From NCBI RefSeq assembly GCF_003318235.1, contig NZ_QOCG01000032.1, positions 62,001 to 126,000 of the forward strand: 64,000 nt of DNA. Reading direction: 5' to 3'. The position numbers and the translations under genes were made by a program. The stretch comes from Loktanella sp. D2R18 (lineage in GTDB: Bacteria > Pseudomonadota > Alphaproteobacteria > Rhodobacterales > Rhodobacteraceae). Positions 8,403 through 17,578 of this stretch are shown here, one piece after another. The notes under the pieces were generated by a model that searched no databases, was not told the DNA's origin, and was given only the letters and a program-made list of their open reading frames with translations. Numbering within the stretch: position 1 is the stretch's first letter; the number at the start of each line of letters is the position of its first letter.

Positions 8403-9662
8403 ATGACGACGGCAGCGCCTTCTAAAAACCTGACCAATTCGCCCACAAAGGGCGAAGCGCTCCCAAATGGGACAGCATTACTTGGTGATCAGTTCACCAT
8501 TAAGCGGCGCCTTGGCAATGGCGGGTTTGGTATTACTTATCTCGCACAGGACAACTACCTTGGTCGCAATGTCGTGGTCAAAGAATGTTATCCTGAGGTA
8601 TTCTGCCGACGCGACGGTAAAAGCGTCTATGTGCGCTCTGATCAGCATTATGAAAAATACCGGTCTATCGTCACGATGTTCATGCGTGAGGCACGGACAA
8701 TTGCAAAGATGCGGCACCCGAATATTGTCGGCGTGCATCGCATTTTTGAAGATAACGACACAGCCTATATGGTGCTTGACCTTATCGAAGGGCGCGACCT
8801 TCTTGATATCATCAAAAAGGGTGACCAAAAGCTGAAGCCACAGCAAGTTCAGGAAATCATGATCAAGCTGCTGGACGCTGTTGATACCGTTCACCGCCAG
8901 GACCTGCTGCACCGCGATATTTCGCCTGACAATATCTTGCTTGATAAATGGGGCAGCCCGGTTCTGATCGATTTTGGCGCCGCCCGTGAAGAAGCAAGCC
9001 GGGAAACTCGCGAACTTTCTGCCGTTTTGGTTGTCAAAGATGGGTATTCACCGCAAGAATTCTACTTTGCTGGCGGCAAACAAAGCCCAAGCAGTGATCT
9101 TTACGCGCTTGGGGCTTCATTTTACCATCTTATTTCCGGGAAAGCCCCACCAAACAGCCAGACGCGCATGGCAGAATTTGCGGGTCAAAATCCAGACCCT
9201 TGTGTGCCGTTAGCGGGTCGGTTCGATGAATATGATCCGGCCTTCCTTGCGGCAATCGACAAGGCGATGAACATCCTGCCTAAAGATCGTTTGCAGTCCG
9301 CCCGAGAATGGTCCGATTTAATTGATGGTGAACAAAGCGAACGCATCACACCCCTGATTCTGTCGCAACCAGATAACCTTGGGCAGTCTTTGACTCGGCT
9401 TGTTTCCGAAACCAATGAATATGTACGCAAATCGCAGACCCTTGAACAACGACCACGTGAACGCAAAATCGAAACGCCCGTCAAACAAATCCCCAATTGG
9501 GTTCTTGAGTTTAACGAAGAATCGTCAAAAATCGTCAACAGTGGAAAAACGCGCGCGCAGTCACCTGCGCAAGCCGCACCAACCTATACGCCACCGGGGC
9601 TACAACCAGCCCAGCGAAGGTCACGCATTGGCATGTGGTTTATGCGCCGGTTTAGCTCTTAA
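8403..9662 (+). CDS. Eukaryotic-like serine/threonine protein kinase
   Basis: A 419-residue protein kinase. The domain spans about residues 28-315: glycine loop LGNGGFGITY (37-46), ATP-binding Lys60 in VVVKECYPE, helix C Glu96, catalytic loop HRDISPDN (170-177) with Asp172, and DFG at 190-192. The usual lysine two residues after the catalytic Asp is Ser174. A tail of about 100 residues is polar and proline-rich and ends MWFMRRFSS; no transmembrane helix or sensor domain is seen, so this looks like a soluble kinase, unlike PknB. No phosphatase or FHA gene is adjacent. The stop codon interlocks with that of the convergent L,D-transpeptidase. Confidence 0.88.
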   Translation: MTTAAPSKNLTNSPTKGEALPNGTALLGDQFTIKRRLGNGGFGITYLAQDNYLGRNVVVKECYPEVFCRRDGKSVYVRSDQHYEKYRSIVTMFMREARTIAKMRHPNIVGVHRIFEDNDTAYMVLDLIEGRDLLDIIKKGDQKLKPQQVQEIMIKLLDAVDTVHRQDLLHRDISPDNILLDKWGSPVLIDFGAAREEASRETRELSAVLVVKDGYSPQEFYFAGGKQSPSSDLYALGASFYHLISGKAPPNSQTRMAEFAGQNPDPCVPLAGRFDEYDPAFLAAIDKAMNILPKDRLQSAREWSDLIDGEQSERITPLILSQPDNLGQSLTRLVSETNEYVRKSQTLEQRPRERKIETPVKQIPNWVLEFNEESSKIVNSGKTRAQSPAQAAPTYTPPGLQPAQRRSRIGMWFMRRFSS

Positions 9663-10240
9663 ATCAGCAGCACTTGCGTGCCTACGTTAGCGTAGCCAAA
9701 CAATTCAGCAATCTGTTCATTATACAGCCCAATACACCCATTTGACGAACGGCGACCGATCTTGCGCGTGTCATGCGTGCCGTGAATACGGTAATACTGC
9801 CAAGACAGGTGAAGCGCATGCGTGCCCAGTGGGTTATCGGGGCCCGGGCCAATAAATGCGGGCCATTCTGGATTCCGAATACGCATTGATGGGGTTGGCG
9901 CCCAGCTTGGACCTTCGACCTTGCGGGTGATCTCGGTACGACCGGTGCGTGTCAAATCTTCAGTCAACGGAACGCTGGTCGGGAACAACTTGTAGATCGA
10001 CTGATCTTCTGACCAGTAGTGCAGCGCACGTGATTGCAAGTCCACCAAGATCGCCCCCTTATTCAGGTTACTGAAATATGGCTGCCAATCCAGCGACCGA
10101 AAGCTAGAGATATTCCGCTGTACTTGCCCCGAGAGATCGCCTTCGATTTCCGTCGAGTTGGCAGTTTGCGCCACAGCGCCCGTGCCAATCATGGCAGCAC
10201 TTGTCGCCAAAAATCCACGGCGTGACAGTTGGTTTTTCAT
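9659..10240 (-). CDS. L,D-transpeptidase (YkuD domain), Tat-type signal
   Basis: A 193-residue exported enzyme. The N-terminus MKNQLSRRGFLATSAAM has a twin-arginine motif (SRRGFL) followed by a hydrophobic stretch and AVA-Q cleavage region. The catalytic YkuD signature is near the C-terminus: HGTHD, then SSNGCIGLYN with the active-site Cys. Such enzymes form 3-3 crosslinks in peptidoglycan or attach proteins to it. The start at 10240 is preferred to the upstream ATG at 10279 because it places the signal peptide at the N-terminus. It pairs with a second YkuD gene at 10912-11400 across a CAP lipoprotein gene. Confidence 0.88.
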   Translation of the reverse strand: MKNQLSRRGFLATSAAMIGTGAVAQTANSTEIEGDLSGQVQRNISSFRSLDWQPYFSNLNKGAILVDLQSRALHYWSEDQSIYKLFPTSVPLTEDLTRTGRTEITRKVEGPSWAPTPSMRIRNPEWPAFIGPGPDNPLGTHALHLSWQYYRIHGTHDTRKIGRRSSNGCIGLYNEQIAELFGYANVGTQVLLI

Positions 10241-10276
10241 TGCGGTCTCCGATCCGGTCGAAACTTTTCTTGTGTG

Positions 10277-10290
10277 CACAATCTATTGTG
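10277..10290. repeat. Small inverted repeat upstream of the L,D-transpeptidase
   Basis: CACAAT-CT-ATTGTG, a perfect 6-bp inverted repeat in the 156-bp divergent region between the L,D-transpeptidase and the CAP gene. It could be an operator for either gene; that is inference from position only. Confidence 0.3.
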
Positions 10291-10396
10291 TCTAAGTGGC
10301 CACCGCAATTCAAACAAACGTCAACAGGGCAAAGTGGGTTTGAAGTGTCGCACTGATGTCGATAAAGATGAAAAATATAACCGAATTGGGTGACTG

Positions 10397-10915
10397 ATGT
10401 ACCGACGCGAATTACTTCTTGGTCTGGCAGCAAGCGCGCTTGCTGCTTGTGAACCGCAACGCCCATTGGGCGCAGATGGATTGCCCGTTGCCTCGGTATA
10501 TCGAATCACCGAATCAGACGCCGCTGCCGTTCAATTTCGGATGCTTGATAGTGTGAACGCGTTGCGCGCCCGCGCAGAGGTGGCACCGGTTGAGCTCAAT
10601 GCGCAGCTCAATGCGGCCGCCGCAACACATGCCCGTGATATGTCAGTTCAAAACCGCCCGTGGTTGTTTGGGTCCGACGGATCAAGCCCGCTTGACCGCG
10701 CCCGTCGTGCGGGATTCCAAGGCCGTTTGCTGGGTGAAAACATTTCTGAGTCCTATGAATCAGAATTACAGACATTGGCTGCTTGGATGGCCCAGTCCGA
10801 TACCCGCGCCGTGATTTTGGACCCCAACGCGCGTGCGATGGGGATTTCATGGTATCAAGAATCCACCGGAAAACTGTGGTGGTCCATGAATTTCGGCACA
10901 GCATCCGCCGCCTAA
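10397..10915 (+). CDS. CAP-domain (SCP-like) lipoprotein
   Basis: A 172-residue predicted lipoprotein. The first 18 residues, MYRRELLLGLAASALAAC, form a lipoprotein signal with lipobox LAAC and Cys18 as the lipidated residue. The rest matches bacterial CAP/SCP domains: LDSVNALRARAEVAPVELNAQLNAAA, ATHARDMS, LDRARRAGF, GENI and the C-terminal WWSMNFG. Molecular function of bacterial CAP domains is unclear. It sits between two L,D-transpeptidases transcribed in the opposite direction, suggesting a cell envelope role. Its stop interlocks with that of the second transpeptidase (4 bp). Confidence 0.85.
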   Translation: MYRRELLLGLAASALAACEPQRPLGADGLPVASVYRITESDAAAVQFRMLDSVNALRARAEVAPVELNAQLNAAAATHARDMSVQNRPWLFGSDGSSPLDRARRAGFQGRLLGENISESYESELQTLAAWMAQSDTRAVILDPNARAMGISWYQESTGKLWWSMNFGTASAA

Positions 10916-11400
10916 GCGTAAATCGTCACCAAGGTACCGGTCTGCACCATCGCATAGACCTCATCCATTTCATCGTTTGAAATGGCAACACAGCCCCAGG
11001 TCCAATCCGTCTGCCCAACCCATTCATCTGGTGTTCCGTGAATGAAAATGTCGCCACCTGGATTAAGCCCCTGGCTGCGCGCATATGCAACATCATTCGC
11101 ATCGGGGTAAGAAAGCCCAAGTGACAAATGATAACGGCTGTTCGGGTTGCGCCGATCAATCCTATACGAGCCTTCTGGCGTGCGCCCGTCACCTTCATGA
11201 ACCTTATGGCCTTCGGGGGTAAAGCCCAATTCAAACCCGTATTCGCGTAGCAATGTGTTATTATGCAGCAACTGCATCCGCCGTTCACTTTTGAAAATTT
11301 GGATACGTGTTACTTCTGGTCCCGCATATGCGCGCGGTGCCGCGCTGCATCCGGCCACGCCTACCGCTGCGCCAACCATCACTGATCGTCTTGAAATCAT
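10912..11400 (-). CDS. L,D-transpeptidase (YkuD domain) lipoprotein
   Basis: A 162-residue YkuD enzyme, smaller than and only distantly similar to the one at 9659-10240. The N-terminus MISRRSVMVGAAVGVAGCSA has an SRR motif, a hydrophobic segment and a lipobox (VAGC), so it is probably an anchored lipoprotein. The catalytic core is IFIHGTPDEW followed by WTWGCVAISNDE with the active-site Cys. This arrangement is like the ErfK/YafK-type subfamily, some members of which cut rather than form links; activity is therefore open. Confidence 0.87.
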   Translation of the reverse strand: MISRRSVMVGAAVGVAGCSAAPRAYAGPEVTRIQIFKSERRMQLLHNNTLLREYGFELGFTPEGHKVHEGDGRTPEGSYRIDRRNPNSRYHLSLGLSYPDANDVAYARSQGLNPGGDIFIHGTPDEWVGQTDWTWGCVAISNDEMDEVYAMVQTGTLVTIYA

Positions 11401-11489
11401 ATCTACTGCCTACTTGTCCCGGTCTACGCCGTTTTTTGCCTATTTAGCGGTGAATTGTGGCAAAAGGTAGGATTTTTTCAAACTGGTCT

Positions 11490-12692
11490 TCATTTTCGCG
11501 TGAAGGCTGCAACCATTTCGACATGCGGGGACCATCGGAATTGATCCACGGTCTGCACCCACGGCATCTCAAACCCAGCACCCACCAGCGTATTTGCATC
11601 CCGCGCGAATGTGATAGGGTTACAGGACACCATCGCAATTGTCTTAATCTCTGACTTTGCCAGCGTCGCGATTTGTGCATCAGCCCCGGCGCGCGGCGGG
11701 TCAATCACCGCCGTATCAAAGTGACGCAATTCATCAGATTCGAGCGGGCGACGGAACAAATCGCGCGTTTCAGTGGTGACTTTGCGCAGCTCATGCCCAG
11801 CGCGCCAGCCACGATCAAGCGCCGAAAGCATCTCTGCCTCTCCTTCGACAGCGTGAACCTCTGCGCGCTTCGCGAGCGGTAGTGTGAAGGTGCCGCAACC
11901 AGCGAATAGGTCAACAACGCGCTGCGCTTTACCTGTGATCTGCTCAACCGCTTGCAACAGCGCCATTTCCCCATGTTTGGTCGCCTGCAAAAACGCACCG
12001 GGGGGTGGTGTGACCTTAGTGCCGCCGAAATCTTGGGCCGGCGCGTTAATGGTCACAACGGGTTCGTCGTTCCATACCAGCCGCGAAAGCCCGTGACGGT
12101 TTGCGAATCCTGCCATTTCGACACGGAGTTGCGGCGTTAATTCTTTGTCGGTCGTCACCAAAACATCCGGGCCAAGTGGCGCGTCGGTCACGGTTAGGTC
12201 AATTTCGCCTTTGCGTGAACAGGCCAGCACGGTCAATTCTTCCAGCGCAGGTAAGATATCCAACAACGCAGGTGTGACCAATTGGCAATCAGGCACAGCG
12301 AACAACGTATGCGAGGCCCGACCATGAAACCCGACCATCGCGCCCTTCTTGGTGCGCCGACCAGAAAACTTAGCACGGCGTCGCGAATTAGCTGGCGAAG
12401 TTTTCACAGGATGAAATTCGGGCGCAAGCCCGTGCGCATGCACTGCCTTTTTGACAATCCCTAGTTTCCAATCAGCAACAAACGCATCAGTCGCATGTTG
12501 CATCGCGCAACCGCCACATGATTTGTAATGCCGACACGGCGCCGCGACCCGGTCCGCCGAAGGGGTCACGATCCTCGCAGAACCATCTTGTGCGACGTCG
12601 ACCTCTTCCCCCGGTAAAACACGCGGAAGCAAGGACCGCCCATCAGATGCGCGCCCCATACCAAGGTGGGTCAGGCTTTCGATTGTTAACAT
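11490..12692 (-). CDS. Class I SAM-dependent RNA (uracil-5-)methyltransferase, RlmD/RumA-like
   Basis: A 400-residue RNA m5U methyltransferase. An N-terminal iron-sulfur cluster motif is seen at Cys53, Cys59 and Cys62 (CRHYKSCGGC) with a later Cys in VPDCQLV. SAM motif I is VVDLFAGCGTFTLP, and the catalytic Cys lies in MVSCNPITFARD. These features indicate an RlmC/RlmD/TrmA family enzyme modifying 23S rRNA or tRNA; the target uridine cannot be decided here. The N-terminal TRAM domain is shortened relative to E. coli RlmD. Its ATG directly abuts the stop of the upstream ABC transporter gene, suggesting co-transcription. Confidence 0.87.
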   Translation of the reverse strand: MLTIESLTHLGMGRASDGRSLLPRVLPGEEVDVAQDGSARIVTPSADRVAAPCRHYKSCGGCAMQHATDAFVADWKLGIVKKAVHAHGLAPEFHPVKTSPANSRRRAKFSGRRTKKGAMVGFHGRASHTLFAVPDCQLVTPALLDILPALEELTVLACSRKGEIDLTVTDAPLGPDVLVTTDKELTPQLRVEMAGFANRHGLSRLVWNDEPVVTINAPAQDFGGTKVTPPPGAFLQATKHGEMALLQAVEQITGKAQRVVDLFAGCGTFTLPLAKRAEVHAVEGEAEMLSALDRGWRAGHELRKVTTETRDLFRRPLESDELRHFDTAVIDPPRAGADAQIATLAKSEIKTIAMVSCNPITFARDANTLVGAGFEMPWVQTVDQFRWSPHVEMVAAFTRK

Positions 12693-14516
12693 TTATTCCG
12701 CCGCATCTATGAAACCACCTGATTGCCGATGCCAATAGCGGGCGTAAAGCCCATCCTTGGTCAGCAATTCATCGTGTGTTCCTTGTTCAACTATACGCCC
12801 CGCGTCAAGCACGATGATCCGATCCATCTGCGCCAATGTGGACAACCGATGCGCAATTGCAATAACAGTCTTATTGTCCATAATAGACTCTAACGCGCCT
12901 TGAATCGATGCTTCTACCTCGGAATCGAGCGCACTTGTCGCTTCGTCCAGAACCAAAATCGGGGCATCTTTTAGGATGGCGCGTGCAATTGCGATCCGCT
13001 GTCGTTGACCACCTGATAGCTTGACGCCGCGTTCGCCTAGATGTGCGTCGTATCCGGTGCGTCCATTGTGATCGACGAGTTTTTTGATGAACTCATGCGC
13101 CTCTGCCTGCGCGGCGGCCGCTTCAATTTCGTCTTGCGATGCATCCGGATTCCCGTAACGGATGTTATCGACGGCGGATCGGTTGAACATCGCTGTTTCC
13201 TGCGTGACCATCGCGATTTGGCTACGCAGGCTTGCTTGGGTCACATCGCGAATATCCTGCCCGTCAATCATCACGGACCCATCTTCGGCATCATATAGCC
13301 GCAACAAAAGCGCAACCAAGGTTGATTTCCCGGCACCAGAGGCACCAACAAGCCCCAGTTTTTCGCCCGGTTTAACCGCAAGCGTCACACCATCAATCCC
13401 ACCGGGCCCGCCGCCATAGCGAAAACTAACGTCATTCAGAGTAATAGCACCCTGATCCGCGCGAAGTTCCTTTGCTTCTGGCGCATCGGTCAACGTGTGT
13501 TTGGGGCTTAACGTGTTCATCGCGTCTTCGAGCTCGCCAACATTGGCGTACATCCCCATCAGCGTGAAACTGACCCACCCCGTCATCTGTGAAAGGCGCA
13601 GCGAAATCGCGCCTGCAACAGCAATATCCCCAGCAGACGCAGCACCAACAGACCAAAAATACAGCGTGATCCCAACCAAAAGCACTGGCAAAAACCCGGC
13701 CAAGCCCATCAGGCAAAATCGAAAAGTCGCAGATAGCCAGCCATAATGAATGGCACGCGTCCGGTAATTTTCCATTGATTCGAGGGCTGCGCGATCTTCA
13801 AATTCATCATGTGCAAATAGTTTTACGGTCTTGATGTTAGTAATCGTATCAACAACTTGTCCGGTCACTGTCGCACGCATTGCGGCGCGTGCCTTGGCGC
13901 GCTTGCGTATGCGTGGCATAAAATACCGGATCATTCCAAAATATACGGCAACCCAAACCGTCAGTACCGCCGCTGAACGAACATCAATTGTCATCAATAA
14001 CAGCACAGATCCAACAAGAGACGCGAGTGCAAACGCAACAGTGTGGATCATATCAACAGCAAGATCCGTTGCGGCGCGCGCCGCTTGCATTTGTTTTTGC
14101 GCGATCCGGCCTGCAAAATCTTCGTCAAAGAATGTCACCGCCTGTCCAATCGTATGACGATGGAGACGTGACAAAATCAAGTTACCTAACGAAGGTGCTA
14201 CCACCACGTTTTGCAACACGCCCGACATCCCCAACAATATAGGCCGCGCAACGATAAAGAATGCGGTGACACCAAGTAGTAACAGCGCGTTTTGCGAGAA
14301 ATAAGTCTCGGCCGCACCGCCCAGCGCCGCATCAATGATCCAGCCCAACATCACTGCAGTTGCGACCTCAACCGTGCCCGCCAAAGCAGAGACTATTCCT
14401 GCCAAAGTTACAATTTTTAAGCTGCCCCGCGTACACCAGTGCAAGAACGCCAAAAGGGTTTGTGGCGGTGGTCCTTTGGCAGGTGCAAAGGGATCGATCC
14501 AGTTTTCTGGCTTCAT
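12693..14516 (-). CDS. ABC exporter, fused permease and ATPase (second of pair)
   Basis: A 607-residue half-transporter with six membrane helices in the first 320 residues and a C-terminal ATPase: Walker A VGASGAGKST, signature LSGGQRQR and Walker B LVLDEATSALD. All catalytic motifs look intact. Its start overlaps the stop of the upstream ABC gene by one base, and both have the same layout, so they likely form a heterodimeric exporter of the MsbA/MdlAB type. Substrate unknown. Confidence 0.9.
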   Translation of the reverse strand: MKPENWIDPFAPAKGPPPQTLLAFLHWCTRGSLKIVTLAGIVSALAGTVEVATAVMLGWIIDAALGGAAETYFSQNALLLLGVTAFFIVARPILLGMSGVLQNVVVAPSLGNLILSRLHRHTIGQAVTFFDEDFAGRIAQKQMQAARAATDLAVDMIHTVAFALASLVGSVLLLMTIDVRSAAVLTVWVAVYFGMIRYFMPRIRKRAKARAAMRATVTGQVVDTITNIKTVKLFAHDEFEDRAALESMENYRTRAIHYGWLSATFRFCLMGLAGFLPVLLVGITLYFWSVGAASAGDIAVAGAISLRLSQMTGWVSFTLMGMYANVGELEDAMNTLSPKHTLTDAPEAKELRADQGAITLNDVSFRYGGGPGGIDGVTLAVKPGEKLGLVGASGAGKSTLVALLLRLYDAEDGSVMIDGQDIRDVTQASLRSQIAMVTQETAMFNRSAVDNIRYGNPDASQDEIEAAAAQAEAHEFIKKLVDHNGRTGYDAHLGERGVKLSGGQRQRIAIARAILKDAPILVLDEATSALDSEVEASIQGALESIMDNKTVIAIAHRLSTLAQMDRIIVLDAGRIVEQGTHDELLTKDGLYARYWHRQSGGFIDAAE

Positions 14517-16357
14517 TATTTGTCCTGCTCTTTTTCACCTAAGAACCCGCCAGATTGACGGGCCCAGAAACGCGCGTATTGACCGCCCGCGGCCAGCAAT
14601 GCCTCGTGCGTGCCGTCTTCAATGATCCGACCGTGATCCATAACAATGATGCGGTCCATCTGCGCAATGGTGGACAGGCGATGGGCGATGGCAATCACCG
14701 TTTTTCCCTCCATCATGCCATAAAGTGTTTGCAAAATTGCGGCTTCTACCTCGCTATCAAGGGCGCTGGTCGCCTCATCCAGCAACAAGATCGGGGCATC
14801 CTTTAGGATCACGCGCGCAAGCGCGATCCGCTGCCGTTGCCCGCCCGATAACTTGACCCCCCGTTCGCCAACCCGGGCGTCATACCCCGTGTTGCCTTCG
14901 GCATCCGCGAGCCCAAGGATAAAATCATGTGCCTCGGCTTTGCGGGCGGCAGCGATCATCTGATCTTCGCTTGCCCCTGAATTTCCATACAGGATGTTTT
15001 CGCGCACAGAGCGGTGCAATAGCGACGAATCTTGTTGAACCATCCCGATGACACGGCGCAGGCTTTCTTGATGAACAGATGAAATATCTTGGCCATCTAT
15101 CGCGATTTGGCCCGATTCAGCATCGTAAAACCGCAGCAAAAGCTTCACTAAGGTCGATTTCCCCGCCCCTGACTGGCCGACAAGCCCAACCTTTTCACCA
15201 GGTGCAATGGTCAGGTTGATCTTGTCTAAACCACCGCTTTGCTTGCCATAGTGATGTGACAGTTCGGCTACTTTAACTTCACCCGCCCCTGATTGCAGCG
15301 CCGGCGCGTCAGCATCATCTAACAGGGTGATCGGTTGCGCGATGGTTTTCATACCTTCGGCCACAACTCCCAATTCGCGAAAAAAGTTGCTGACAGCCCA
15401 CATGATCCACCCCGACATCGCGTTCAATCGCAATGCGAGTGACGTGGCCACAGCAACCACCCCAACCGACGCAATGCCTTGCATCCAAAGGTAAAGTGAC
15501 CAGCCAACGACCCCAACAATCAGCAGACCATTTAAGGTCATCAGCGCGACATCCATGATCGTATATAGGCGCATTTCGACCTGAAACGTGCGCCTAGCTT
15601 CTTCGATCGCATCCTTGGCATAAGCGACTTCGCGGTCGTGATGCGCGAACATTTTGACGGAATGAATATTTGTATAGCTATCAACCACACGACCAGTGAT
15701 CGCGCTACGTGCGTTTGATGACGCCTCTGACGCCGGGCCAATCCGCCGGACCACCCAGCGCAACAAAAACACATAAGGTATGAACCAAAACGCCAACGGC
15801 ACCATCAGCCACAAATCTGCTTGCCCCAACAAAAATGCGGCGCCGATAACATAGGCAAGCGCAAAGGTTATCGCGTCAAAAAGTTGAAACACAACCTCGC
15901 CAGCGGCGGGCGGCGTTTGCATAATCCGATTTGCAATCCGCCCTGCGAAATCATCTTCGAACCAACCGACAGATTGCCGCAAAACATGGCGATGCGCGCG
16001 CCAACGCACCAATGTGCCGAAATTTGGAAGGATCGTGTTATTGAGCAAGAGAACTTGGAAAATATGCACCGCTGGGCGCAACGTCAGGATAAAGATGGCA
16101 ACCAGAATAAGCTCAGTTCCGTTTTTGAGCCAAACGTCTTCCGGCGTACCAGTCAACATATCGACCAGACGCCCAAGGTACCCCAAAAGCCAAATTTCTA
16201 CCGCTGCGATGACGACGGACACAGCCGCCGTTAGATAAAACACCGGCATAAATGGCTGCGCATAGGCCCGCAAAAATGGGTAGAGCCGCGTCGGCGGCAC
16301 ATCCGTTTCCTTGTAGGGTGTGTAAGGATCGATCAGACCTTCGAAAAATCGAAACAT
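14516..16357 (-). CDS. ABC exporter, fused permease and ATPase (first of pair)
   Basis: A 613-residue half-transporter beginning MFRFFEGLIDPYTPYKE, with an AAAGGCAGG ribosome site upstream of this ATG; an upstream in-frame ATG at 16387 is less well supported. Six membrane helices precede an ATPase with Walker A VGQSGAGKST, LSGGQRQR and LLLDEATSALD. The second member of the pair has equally complete motifs, so this would be a heterodimer with two working ATP sites rather than one degenerate site. First gene of an operon ending with the RNA methyltransferase. Confidence 0.9.
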   Translation of the reverse strand: MFRFFEGLIDPYTPYKETDVPPTRLYPFLRAYAQPFMPVFYLTAAVSVVIAAVEIWLLGYLGRLVDMLTGTPEDVWLKNGTELILVAIFILTLRPAVHIFQVLLLNNTILPNFGTLVRWRAHRHVLRQSVGWFEDDFAGRIANRIMQTPPAAGEVVFQLFDAITFALAYVIGAAFLLGQADLWLMVPLAFWFIPYVFLLRWVVRRIGPASEASSNARSAITGRVVDSYTNIHSVKMFAHHDREVAYAKDAIEEARRTFQVEMRLYTIMDVALMTLNGLLIVGVVGWSLYLWMQGIASVGVVAVATSLALRLNAMSGWIMWAVSNFFRELGVVAEGMKTIAQPITLLDDADAPALQSGAGEVKVAELSHHYGKQSGGLDKINLTIAPGEKVGLVGQSGAGKSTLVKLLLRFYDAESGQIAIDGQDISSVHQESLRRVIGMVQQDSSLLHRSVRENILYGNSGASEDQMIAAARKAEAHDFILGLADAEGNTGYDARVGERGVKLSGGQRQRIALARVILKDAPILLLDEATSALDSEVEAAILQTLYGMMEGKTVIAIAHRLSTIAQMDRIIVMDHGRIIEDGTHEALLAAGGQYARFWARQSGGFLGEKEQDK

Positions 16358-16441
16358 GGACCTGCCTTTCGAATACCCTTCGGACATAGCAAGGTTTCAC
16401 CGCAAGGAAAACCGCCGGAATTACCCAAGCCTCATCCCGCC

Positions 16442-17578
16442 CTAATCATCCATCAATTCGGCTTTGGTCAAAGTAAATCCTGACGCGATCCAGCGCGTCT
16501 TGGCAGATTGCAATGCCGCCCCTAACGCAGGACCGTGCAGTTCAGGCATCAAATCAGCGGCTTTCAGGGGAAACGTTTGCTTTGCCGCAAAAATTGCATA
16601 TTGGGCTGAATTAGGGTCTATTTCTTGTCCTAGACTTGCTGCCCGAACGGCCAAATTATCAAGCGCTGCTTGCGCCCCAAAGTAGTAGCCAAGCGCGACA
16701 GCATCAAAGTCGTTATGCATTTGATCCAGCCGCTTTTTCGCGTCATTTGACAAACGCAGTCCAGCAGTGTCTCCCCCGAGAACCGCAAGCCGCCTGAGCG
16801 GATCAGGCGCCAACCCTGCCTTCCCTTCGACATGCACGAGTACCGCGAGCATCGGCGCATTAGCGCCCGGCAATATCTGTACCAACCCACCCGTTGCATC
16901 CATTGATCCCACCGCCGGCGCAGGATCAGGGGCTGCCAATAGGTTGAGCAATTCGCTTGTGATCCGTTCCGACGACAATGACTGCAACCCTTCGACATTC
17001 GCGGCGCAAGCCGCCAGTGCGTCAGGATCAGGCCCTTCGTCCACGTCGCCATACCACGCATGAAACCGAAAATAACGCAGGATACGTAAGTAGTCTTCTT
17101 TGATCCGCTGGTCTGCATCTTCGATAAACCGCACGCGACGCGCTTCTAGGTCGGGTAGTCCTCCCAAGGGGTCAACAACCACACCGTCAGGTCCCGCGTA
17201 GAGCGCGTTCATCGTGAAATCGCGACGCCGAGCGTCATCTACCATATTATCCGCAAAGGCGACCGTTGCCCGCCGCCCATCTGTGGCGACGTCGCGGCGA
17301 AAGGTCGTGATCTCAAAATGTACGTTTTGGGCAATAACAGTGACTGTTCCATGCGCGATACCAGTCGGAACCACTGCGCAACCGGCCGCCTTTGCAAGCG
17401 CGATCACGGTATCGGGATGAGCATCTGTAGACAGATCTAAATCGGCGACGGGCGCACCCAAAAGCGCATTGCGCACGCAACCGCCGACAAACCACGCTTG
17501 ATAGCCTGCATCGACCAACATGCCGCAAACCTTTTGGGCGGCCGCATCCGTCAACCAAGGCGCATTAATCCGGGTCAT
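16442..17578 (-). CDS. cca: CCA tRNA nucleotidyltransferase / poly(A) polymerase family
   Basis: Adds or repairs the CCA end of tRNAs. The 378-residue protein has the class II nucleotidyltransferase head, WFVGGCVRNALLG and DLDLSTDAHPD (metal-binding Asp pair), then RRDFTMNAL and the RIKEDYLRILRYFRFHA block typical of this family. The start MTRINAPWLTD at 17578 overlaps the upstream NUDIX gene by 4 bp; the longer open frame to 17680 adds residues without family similarity. Whether it is a full CCA enzyme or a partial one cannot be decided by eye. Confidence 0.92.
   Translation of the reverse strand: MTRINAPWLTDAAAQKVCGMLVDAGYQAWFVGGCVRNALLGAPVADLDLSTDAHPDTVIALAKAAGCAVVPTGIAHGTVTVIAQNVHFEITTFRRDVATDGRRATVAFADNMVDDARRRDFTMNALYAGPDGVVVDPLGGLPDLEARRVRFIEDADQRIKEDYLRILRYFRFHAWYGDVDEGPDPDALAACAANVEGLQSLSSERITSELLNLLAAPDPAPAVGSMDATGGLVQILPGANAPMLAVLVHVEGKAGLAPDPLRRLAVLGGDTAGLRLSNDAKKRLDQMHNDFDAVALGYYFGAQAALDNLAVRAASLGQEIDPNSAQYAIFAAKQTFPLKAADLMPELHGPALGAALQSAKTRWIASGFTLTKAELMDD

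Noticed and set aside
8201-8425. Open frame of 74 codons between hemH and the kinase
   Set aside because: No convincing ribosome site or domain, and it overlaps the kinase start; treated as intergenic.
12693-16357. Degenerate ATPase site in the ABC pair
   Set aside because: Checked because heterodimeric exporters often have one weak site, but both proteins keep Walker A, signature, Walker B and the following Glu.
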